From Archegozetes longisetosus (taxonomy: Eukaryota > Arthropoda > Arachnida > Sarcoptiformes > Trhypochthoniidae), in the NCBI GenBank assembly GCA_018873245.2, contig JAEMBT020000008.1, positions 13,813,172 through 13,877,171 of the forward strand: a stretch of DNA of 64,000 bases, read 5' to 3'. The position numbers and the translations under genes are program-made. This document shows, one piece after another, positions 46,534-64,000 of the stretch. Under the pieces are notes generated by a model. The model was not told the origin of the DNA. It saw only the letters and a program-made list of their open reading frames with translations, and searched no databases. The stretch's first letter is position 1. Each line of letters begins with the position of its first letter.

Positions 46534-49500
46534 CTATTAAAAACTTCATTTACATGCCATATCTGTCTATTGGTTTTACTCACTTCTCACCTAACTCTTA
46601 GTTCGACTTCTCAGATATATAATTATATACATATATAAATATATAAATAGTTCTACTTATCGACAACTACTTCTGATGACTGGAATAAATCAAAATCTTA
46701 TCAAACTTTTAGCCGCTTTCAGTTTAATTTCTAATTCAGTGCATGCTATTTGAGGTTCTGATAAAACCTAGACCATAAAGAGCTGTGAGAACTTTTCTTT
46801 AAAAAGAAAAATCTAACTTATCATTACTTATGTCGTAGACTGCCAGGACTTTCAAAAACTACTTTCACATCTAAAAACTAGCAAAACATGAGCACAACAT
46901 AGAGCACAAAGTTTGTCATCCAATTTACATCTCAATTTTAGCCAATCAGTTTAGAGCCTGGATTTAAGGACATAATAATTAAGTACAAACTTTTGTCTCC
47001 TAGGCTTATAATGTGAGTATAATATGCATTAAAATACATTATATTTTCTATGTTGAGCACCTAAATAGTTATTATGAAAAAAATGATGACGTGAAGCAGT
47101 GCTTTCAAGCGTAGGCTTGTTATCCCGAGGCTATTTTAAACTAGTGTTTACTACAGTTACACTAGTGTTTCGACTAGTGTTCTATACGAGCTCAAGTTTT
47201 ACTCTGATCCAAATTTAATTTTAAACTTGTGACTTTCAAACCGAAGTCAGACCTTTTTGGGAATCAAAATACGGAGCAACCAAATAAGCAAAGTAGGAGA
47301 AAATTAGATGCAGGTACTTCAGGTACTTCTATGGAACAATTATTAGCATAAAATTTGCACATGTTCATATAGCAGGTGAAAATTTTCTAATATAACTAGC
47401 AATTATATATCAGCAAAACTATTTGATTTGTACGCTAAGTTGGATAACTGTTGCACCAATTCTCAAATCTTAGTTTTCCAACCTTTCAAGTCCTTCATAA
47501 GTTTGAAAATATTTAAGTATAACTTTTTAAGTTTGAAAGCATGTTAGAAACTGTTCAAGATTTATGGCATAACTTTGGATTTTCTCATTTTTCATGTGAT
47601 TTTATTGATGAACATCCGAAATTTGTTATTAAATATTGATTGAACTTACAAAAATGATTAAATGTTGTATGTTTGCAAATGTATTAGATTTCAACTGAAT
47701 CAAAAATAATTAAAAAGTTAGTGAACTCGCATTTTGAACAAATTTGAAGTTTAATAGAAAGTTAGATGAGAAAAGCAAAGATATAAGAACAAAAGCTGAG
47801 ATGAGCTAATTTAGTGTTAGAAATAAATTCGAAGAACTGACAGAACAACTTCATGACTTCAACAGTCATCGAATAGGAGAGAGTAAACTGTTGGCTGGTT
47901 TGTGAGAACTGCATTCTAGCACAGGCTCTGACGACCAGTATTTCAGGCCATTATTTCTCTACTGCGCACTCCGTATCACAAAACGTCTCTCCTTTTGCCG
48001 CAAATTATACTTCAAGTTCAGTTCAGTTCTGTTCTGCTTATGTCTTAGAAGTGAACAACAACTTCTTGTTTATGTTTTCAATGTTTTCAATGTTTGGACC
48101 AGTATTTTGATACTATATAACTCATTAGACTGTATGTTACTTTAACTTACAGTATGTTTAAGCCAATTTGTGTCTCCAACATATTCATCTATTTCTGAAC
48201 TTTTGAATTTCTTCAGCCATCGGATATTAGTGCAAATTTCAATATTTCTAATCGGATTATAACAATGTTTTGAAGTATTTTGGAAACTAATTCTTAATTA
48301 TGTGCTATATGTGTGCGAAGACCGAAATCACGTGAGTTTGAACGGTTCAGAAGTTTTGAGTTCGTAAAGACTTTCTATGAGCTGCAGATAATAATTGGTA
48401 ATTATAAAGACAATCAATGAATGCTTTTCTTAATGGCTTATATGATAGTTTATAAACGAAAATTATCTGTTAGACTGTTTCTTGTTTAAAGTTAAAGTTC
48501 GTAAAAAACCTGTTCCTTAAGACTTGTATTAGAAATAACTCCAAACTTTTATTTATAACCAATGGAATTAATAAAACCAACACTTTTTGCGACATTTACG
48601 AAAGCTTTCAGAACAACAATATGTTGAAGTGGTATAGTTTGGATGAATTGCCACAAAAACGCGGCTGTCATTAGTGTTTTATATATTGAAAGCTATAGTA
48701 TTTTGTTTTGGCTAAAAGTTGGTGTTTGCACGCTATAAACTGAGTACATATTAACTAAAACCGGTTTCTCTTACATGCTTAGGCTTGTCTTCTATTCTAA
48801 TTCTCTCTCTCTATACTAAATCCTAACATCGCTTTAACTATCTTAAGAGCAAATCATATCCGTTCGTATTGCCATTCAATTCATTATTTTATGCTTTTGG
48901 CTATATTTCTATTCCTTTGCTGCAAACTTTTCGTTTCACTGTTTCTTTCTGTCTGTTTCTAACATATCCTGACTTATGATCACTCGAAGACATAAATTTG
49001 AAGTTTTTAGTTTTTATAATTAAATTTCAAATAATAATAATAAATCTGTAAAGTAAAAATTAAATCTTCAAAACTAGCCTTTAATTGAATAGTTGAGTAA
49101 CTTTTAGAAAGTTTAGGATAATTAGTGAAATCATCGCAAACATAAAAATTTTCTGAAAATTTATGAACAATGGATTCCAAGCATTATATCTTTCGAAAAA
49201 TCTAGCAAAAATTCTTAATACATTAGCGCATACATTGATTCTAATCATATAAACACTATTATTACAGCATTAGGCTATAGTAAACCAAGCTGTTATAGCC
49301 TTTCGATTATATCGAGGTTTTGTAAAAAGTGTATAAAAGTCTCTTCCATAACCTTCGATATGTAACTTAATTACATGTTAGAAATTGTAATTTGAACCAA
49401 TTTTCGTTTAATTGTTTGAGTAATTAAGTTAATTTGCTCTAAAAAAAGCGATTGGTTTGCTTTGTGTTAGTAAACGTTTCATTGTGAACACTTAGCTAAA

Positions 49501-50529
49501 GAATCTCTGATCAGGTTTTTTCAGGATTTAAGAGATAACGTGTAAGTAATAGTTGATTGCGGTCTCCCTTTCCAGACTCAATAAGATAACTCCAAACTAA
49601 ATATGAAATTTTTAGATATATTTTCACTTAAATTACTTACTATTTGAGACTCGAGGCAAACCTTGTCAACTGAACTCAAATTGAAAGGCCCTAAACTTAG
49701 ATCAATTGTTAAACAATTAAAAGATTAATTACAAGAATAATGAATATTCTCGCACGTTTTCAATTACTTATATTCATTAATAGATGGCATTTAATTGTTT
49801 GTCTGTATTAAGTTATAAGATTTGATTATAGCTTCTAATGCTTGACGTATTCCATTCATATTTGCATACAATTGAAAGTCAGGATCAGATAACACAATAC
49901 TCAAATTCCTTCTAAACTCATTGTTGACCCTTCTTTTCAAATAGCAATTATTAAAAAATAAAAATAGAGTTCATTTGAGGCGCAAATATAACTTATTGTT
50001 GACTTCGATTGCTATAAGTTTGAATCATGGCTTTAAAGTTCTATAGACTTTAGACTTGTATAGCTCTGAACTTCTTTATAGCTTTCAAATTTCTAATCTT
50101 AATATTTCATAATAGGATATGCATAACAATAAAAGAGCGTGAAATGAATCACATTTTCATGCTAACAATAAGTTGACTTAGGTGCATATTTCAAGGGTCA
50201 AAACTGAATTTGAATATTGGGTGTTGTTATTTGACACAAGATTGCAATTATGACAGCATTTAATTGTTGTTGACATAATACTTATTTGATGAGTTAGATT
50301 GATTCGGTGTTTGAGTTTTCCAATCCATATGACCCAACCAGTTTTGCCATTTTATTTGATAAACTCCATTTTTCAACTTGAGTCCAATTCTACCATGCTG
50401 CTTTTCATCCCATAATTATTTCATTTTCTAAATATACATCTCAATGACTTTCCCCTCTTTTTTTGGTTCACAAATTCTTCAGACATTCCATCACTCAAAA
50501 CGTATTTCATTTGAATCAAAGAAAAATTT

Positions 50530-50547
50530 TTATCCCTATAGGGATAA
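50530..50547. repeat. 18-bp perfect palindrome
   Basis: TTATCCCTATAGGGATAA is its own reverse complement over 18 bases. Confidence 0.8.
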
Positions 50548-52665
50548 GATCTGTTGTAGAATTACTTTTTAACTTTCTAATTGATTAAACATATCGAATA
50601 TCCATTAGTAATGGAATTTGCGAATAAAAAAGCTTAAAATATTTTCTTTTTATCACATTATTCTTTTTAGCGATTTAATTACCATCTAATATAAAACTTT
50701 TCTATTTAAAAGTACTTCAATCATAACTCATCATAAGAAGTAAATTAGTGGCTCTAAATCATAATAAATATATTATTCAAAACCTAAGCTTTCCTTCAAG
50801 TGATAAGTCTTATGAATGTGTCAGATAAGACTTTTTAACGTTTTTTTTCTATCAGCTACACTGATATAAATCGAATAATTATACAAATCTCTACTTTATT
50901 CCGTCCTTTTCTCTGAATAAATGACTCCTAACCACAAGTAATAGAAACAGATTATAAGCTATCATAATCATTTGATCCTCCAATTCATTTGTTTGAAACT
51001 TTTTAATTTAGTTCGTTAGTTAAGTGCAAGCTTTCTTGCATTGAAATTAAAAAGAAAAATGAAAGTCATACTCTACTTTGAGAGATTTTAGATACGGATT
51101 TCTTACTAGATCTAATAAATGGGTATTAATTTGTATTAAAAGTTGTTCACTTATAATCGCTGCAATCTAATAAGACTTTTGAGCTCTATTTTTGCAATCT
51201 TGTTGCCAAATCTCTGATTTCATTTATTCTCGACTCATTTTTCAATTATTTTCTAAATTTGAGTTCGTGTAATTGAACTACAAGTGTAATGTTTTAAAAC
51301 TTATTCATCGACACGTCAAAATCTAGGAAGAGAACTATTTTGTCAGTCTTTTTAACGCCCTTTGCAGCTGCTGACAAACGGGTTCTATCAGTGATAAATT
51401 CATTTTGAGAATTAGAGAATTTGTCAATTTCTCACAAAAGTATAAAATTATCATTTCGAAAATATTAATTCTGACTTATACTCAATTTGTGTAGGCTTTC
51501 GGTATCTATTCGTGTAGATCATGACTTTTTTGAATTGATCTTTCCTAAAACTATATCCCGAAGGAAAGCTGCAAAATGAACCAATCGTTGTTCTTCAGCC
51601 ATTTATTGACTCTAAATTGAATGCATTATGGAAAAGTTGTTAACTTAATTTAATAATAGTATTAATTTGATTTTTAGTAATATCTTGTTTGAAAATGAAT
51701 TCAAAGTTAAACTCCTTCTGCAACATGCAATCATTTAATTTGACTAAAGCTAAATATTGAATGTTTGTCTGCACTTCAATACGAGATTAGACAAAAGAAC
51801 ACCAAAACTTACCATTTGTTCAATGATTCTGATCAACTTTTAATACTATTTTATTATAATTGAATGACTCGAGAAATATGAAAGCAATGATTGATTGAAT
51901 TATTTGTTGAGCCGAAACACTGTACTCAAGTCGACTCTCAGCAAACCTATTGAATGTAAGCTACAATTTGAGTTAGTTTTAATGAAGCCAAATTGAAACA
52001 TTGCTTAATTGAAAGCTAATATTTACATTTAGAATGGAGTGAAGGCAGTATATTAGTATTGAGTTATATTGAACATTTTTAATTGTATCTTATATTCTTA
52101 ATTGTAACTTTAAACAATAAGACACTCGCTTAGACCAAAATAGGTTAATTGAGTTTATGATTAATTGAATAAAACATTTACAAACTATAATTACTTTCTT
52201 ATTACTTTGCCTAATTATCCATTAATTGAACTCCTGCTTCCATCTCATTCCAGTTCTTATTATGCTTTAAGTTCTGACAAACCGCCGAATCTAATCAACT
52301 CGTTTATTGTTGAGCTATTCAATAATCAAATATTTTTATTATTCCGTACAACTGTTTGTTTATATTGCTATTAATAAAGTAATATAACTTGTAAGACAAT
52401 AGATCTTCATACAATTGAATAAATATTTTGCCAAGTCTTAGGAGCTTATTTTTCAACATCTATTTCTATACAGTTAACTCAATATTGAATTGTTGACTCA
52501 TAAGCTTTTTTGCTAACCTATCAAAGTGTCCAAATAAATGTTTGAAAGAACAGAACTGTCAGTTACGCATTGAAGAGCATCGATATACAAAACATAATAT
52601 AATAATAATCATTTATGTTATTATTTATGCATTCAAAGTCGTCTGAGGACTGATTTTTTTTATTG

Positions 52666-52770
52666 AGATTGCTTATTTTTGTGTTAAGATTGTTCATTTT
52701 TCTGTTAAGATTGCTTATTTTTTGTGTCAGATTACTCACTTTTTGCATTAAGATTACTTATTTTTTCTCC
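52666..52770. repeat. 21-bp tandem repeat, five copies
   Basis: Units start at 52666, 52687, 52708, 52729 (22 bp) and 52751; consensus AGATTGCTTATTTTTTGTGTT. On the minus strand each unit encodes one heptad of the type KISNLNx, within an open frame of 61 codons (52748-52563). Probably a simple minisatellite. Confidence 0.75.
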
Positions 52771-53258
52771 TCTTGTCGTTATAGAAGTCATTCAAGATTA
52801 AGCCAGTTATGTCTTATGATGTACTCAATATATTCTATACGACATTAAGTTTAATGCTATTTAAATGAATTTTAGAGCATGACTTTTTTGGTTAATCTTT
52901 TAGTTTAGCTTTGCCCAAACATTCTATTGTCAAAAATAAGGCACCAAAACAGATAAAAAGTTCAAAAGGCCAACAAAGGTTTGCAATTATCAAAAGTATA
53001 GCCATTTATACGATTTATTGGAGTTAAAGCTAAAAAATAAAGATTTACTCGGGATCATGTCGTGAAAAGTTTATTACTAGGTTTTGGATGACTAATTTTA
53101 CGACAGCCATTTTAAGTTTTGACTCAATGAAACAGTTTTAGTGACTTTCTTCTTGAATTTTGATGTCTGAACTTAGGTTGAAAGACAGGATACTGAATGA
53201 CCCTCACATTAACTGGAAGTGAGATCATTTACGAGATAGAGTAATCGTCATAATAATA

Positions 53259-60901
<7,643 letters not shown>

Positions 60902-61155
60902 ATTCTATTTTCCGCAAATTTATTTACGATAACAGAGTCTAATATATATATATTTATAAATATGTAAACTATTGTTTTAAAAAAATTATTTTATTTTTAA
61001 AATGTATAAAAATATATAATATATTAATATTTTTATAACAAAACCAAATTCAACCACAATAACTATAATTGATATTTGATAGTCCTTACCTTGTTTAAAA
61101 ATCGAGATTCCCTTAAGTAGTAACAAGATTAAAAACAAAGTAAAAGCCTAACTGC

Positions 61156-62731
61156 TCACAATTTTTGAAGCAATAGAGCTGAAGCTCCTCCGCCCCCATT
61201 GCAAATACCGGTTACCCCGTATTCTTTTGATTTAAGATGGAGTGCCAAATGGTTGACAATCCGAGCACCTGAGCAGCTGCAAAGAAATTTAAAGATGTTT
61301 AACAATTCATACAGTCTTTCCTGAAATAAATGTGTTTTCAGTATTGAAGAAACACAAATCATACCCTAAGGGATGACCCAAACTGACAGCACCTCCATTT
61401 ACGTTAACCTTCTCGGGATCTAATCCCAAATGTTTGATGTTAGCCAAAGCAACTGCACTGAAAGCTTCGTTGACCTCCCATCGAGCCACTTCTGATTTTT
61501 GAAGACCACTCTTCTCCAAGATCTTAAAAAAGGCAAATAAAAATTAAAGTTTGTTTGAAATTTTCACAAAAAACATAAGATTAAAATTATTATGCAATTA
61601 AAGAGTGATTTCAGCTTAATCTGCCAGAACTTAATTATCACTCAATTTACATAAAATAGAGTGGACTCAACCGTCTGGCAATAGTACGTGATTTGAGGAA
61701 CTAATTACTAGAACCTAATATTAATGTCTAGTACTTCCGCTCATTAAATACCTTTGAAATAGCAGATGCAGGTGCAATTCCAAAATCAATCGGATCAACC
61801 CCTGAGTCCGCGAACGCTATTATCTTTGCTAATGGCTTTGCGCCGAACTTTTGCACCGCTTTTTCTGACATCAAGACAGTTGCAGCCGAACCGTCGTTCA
61901 AAGAGCTGGCATTGGCAGCTGTTATGGTTCCACCATCTTTTTTGAATACAGTATTCAAAGTCGGAAACTTCTCGAAATTGGCTTTTTTGAATTCCTCGTC
62001 CTCATTGACTGTGACGTCAGGTTTGCCTCTCTTTCCAGGTATAGTGACGGGTACTATTTCTTCAGCAAAAACTCCAGCTTTTGCTGCTTTGGCACTGCGA
62101 GTGTAACTCTCAATTGCGAACTGGTCCTGTTGTTCACGACTCAGTTCATACTTTTTCGCTAAATTTTCGGTACACAATCCCATATGAGTCTTATTATAGA
62201 CATCAGTCAAACCATCGAGAACAATGCCATCACTCAAGTTGATGCCACCATAAGGAGTCTCTCCTCTTGTCATATAATAGGGAACATTAGACATGCTTTC
62301 GGTACCTCCAGCCACAACAACGTCATTATCCCCCAACATAATACTTGATGCCGAAAGCATGATAGCTTTCATACCCGAAGCACACACTTTATTGATGGTG
62401 GTGCACGGAATCGAATTACTCAGACCAGCCCCGAGTGCTGCCTGTCGTGCCGGCGCCTGACCTACACCTGCTTGCAATACATTTCCGAAGTAGACTTCAT
62501 CGACGTCGTTGCCGGTAATTCCTGCCCTATCTATAGCTCCTTTGATAGCGATTGAACCCAATTGTGGTGCAGTTAATGCTGATAAAGAACCACGAAACGA
62601 TCCCAAAGGAGTTCTGGCCACCGATACTATGTATACATCCTATTAATCAATCAATTGATTTAATATTAATATCGATTAAACGAATAGCAATCAACTAGAA
62701 TATAGTTCAATAATACCTTAAACGAAGACAT
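61156..62731 (-). CDS. ACAT1: Acetyl-CoA acetyltransferase (ACAT1-type thiolase)
   Basis: Joins or splits acetoacetyl-CoA in ketone, isoleucine and isoprenoid metabolism. Four exons: 62731-62717, 62639-61752, 61522-61365, 61276-61156, all GT-AG and in frame; 393 residues. The first exon codes only MSSFK. Seen: [14 protein letters not shown], the nucleophile loop [44 protein letters not shown] (closer to ACAT1 than ACAT2), [38 protein letters not shown] (catalytic His) and [15 protein letters not shown] (second Cys). All catalytic residues are present. No mitochondrial transit peptide is encoded at this start, so either the protein is cytosolic or an alternative 5' exon exists. Convergent with ANKRD6, 254 bp apart. 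Confidence 0.95.
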
Positions 62732-64000
62732 GTTTGACTGCTTTTTGAAATGAGAAAAATTTAAAGACAAATTTAGAAAATTATCGAAATGTTCAGACAA
62801 TTCGATGATTATTGGTTTGAATGAATGAGTTTCGTTGAGTCGTGACTTAATTCAGAATAGGAGGAAATCTTGACTAAAAATTCAATCTATAAATAATTCG
62901 GTAAAACTTTAGTTTAATGGCTTTACAACTTTAAGTCATTTCCTACTAATTTGAAAACCGATTTGTTGGCATCTCTAACACTATTTTCTCAATACTATTG
63001 CTTTAGGGCTTCGTCTACTTAAATAAATAATTAATGCATAAAAGTTGATCTTCAAACCAATTAAACTCATTAACAATTTTTCAAATCTGATTTTTAATCA
63101 TATAAATGTTTATTGAATTTTAAAAAACGATTTCTTATGTTTAACTTGTGTTAACTTAAGGAATAAGAAGCGGAAACTTTTCTAATAATTCGAACTGAAG
63201 AGCAAAATATTAATAGAAGGCTAATACTTGTAGAAAATTTGAGACGTCCAACATATGCGAAAAGTCTACAAGTAGTAAAGCGATAAAAGTCTAGTATTAA
63301 GTAGTACTGAATGTTTTCAATGCGTCAAAATATTAAGCGCTTGAAAATTGAAGCCAAAATATATGAAGTGTTGAGTTAATCAAAATCTTAATTAAGAATA
63401 ATGTCATCATTTCCTCAACTTATGACTCTTTCAGTTATTCAATTATAAACTAATAAAACACTTGTCTTATCCAAAACCAAATCCAATGGAACTAATGATT
63501 CGTTTAATTTATATTAATATTAAGTTGTAATACCACTCAAATTATTTCTTCTTTTTTAACATAAGGTTTCGATCCTTCACAACATTTTATTTCATCCAAA
63601 AGTGAGTCATTATTTCTAATATTCTCTATTTGTTGGTCTTCTTATTAAGCTCTTGCTTCCCTTAATTTTGATTTTGTTTTTTCCTTATTTTTTAATTTTA
63701 TTTCAGATATTTTTGGTTTAGTTTTTCAGTCATTGCTTGAAATGAACGCCAAATGAATGCAAATGAAAGGCACAGAATAGAAGAATGAGAGAAGAAATCG
63801 ATAATAATTAGTAAAAGAACTGAAACGTGAAAAGACAATAACACAAAAGGCATATAAAAAGCTTAATTACTGTCATCTTCAAAATGAGATTTCTCTTAAC
63901 AAACATGACTAATTTTATGTTCAAAATGTTTACTCACAATACTCAATGTTTTCGAGTCTAAAAGACATCATTTCGTCGTAAATATCAGTCAAATTAAGTT
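62732..64000. other. Upstream of ACAT to the window edge
   Basis: AT-rich, no gene or repeat seen. The ACAT promoter should lie in the first few hundred bases. Confidence 0.5.

Larger units (their letters stand above)
46534..53258. other. 6.7-kb gene-free region
   Basis: AT-rich throughout. No reading frame with recognisable protein pattern and no RNA gene that I could fold by eye. Holds the DYNC2H1 poly(A) signal (46684), three ACTAGTGTTT-like repetitions (47,140-47,182), an 18-bp palindrome (50530-50547) and a 21-bp tandem repeat (52666-52770). Could contain distal exons or control elements of ANKRD6. Confidence 0.6.

Overview
This is an AT-rich nuclear window from an animal. Genes are split by GT-AG introns, many only 50-90 nt long. 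The protein set (RRP9, PAK, SETD4, STMP1, FBXO45/Fsn, MEST, DYNC2H1, ANKRD6/Diego, ACAT) and the arthropod-style mariner, Tc1 and MULE relics point to an arthropod. A mite is my best guess, but nothing here proves it. TGA is a normal stop codon: PAK, MEST and ACAT all end on it.

Layout. Bases 1-15,000 are a graveyard: a broken enolase-phosphatase gene, two inverted-repeat elements, a 17-bp tandem array, a MULE transposase relic, two helix-turn-helix transposase fragments, a decayed NB-ARC/ankyrin (NLR-like) gene, a 40-bp minisatellite lying between two outward-pointing Tc1-like transposase C-termini, and at least three copies of one dispersed repeat. At 15.2-17.0 kb there is a damaged microsomal cytochrome P450 (minus strand). 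From 18.2 to 31.0 kb genes are dense: RRP9 (minus), PAK (plus), SETD4 and STMP1 (minus, almost abutting), FBXO45 (plus), a mariner relic and MEST (plus). DYNC2H1, the retrograde intraflagellar-transport dynein heavy chain, fills 31.0-46.5 kb in ten exons and is about 700 residues shorter than the human protein. A 6.7-kb stretch without genes follows. ANKRD6/Diego (planar cell polarity) spans 53.3-60.9 kb in nine exons. A thiolase of the ACAT1 type lies convergent to it at 61.2-62.7 kb. The last 1.3 kb shows nothing.

The genes do not form an operon or a single pathway. They cover ribosome biogenesis (RRP9), Rac/Cdc42 signalling (PAK), ubiquitination (FBXO45), cilia (DYNC2H1), planar polarity (ANKRD6) and ketone/isoprenoid carbon metabolism (ACAT).

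Three otherwise good reading frames (P450, DYNC2H1, ANKRD6) each break where one A seems to be missing from an A-run. I read these as probable assembly errors rather than three independent pseudogenes. The observations most worth following are the NLR-like NB-ARC/ankyrin gene, the compacted DYNC2H1, the STMP1-SETD4 overlap, the long foldback elements (one inside a PAK intron), and the minisatellite between head-to-head Tc1 ends. Exon boundaries were worked out by eye from splice signals, frame and family alignment.
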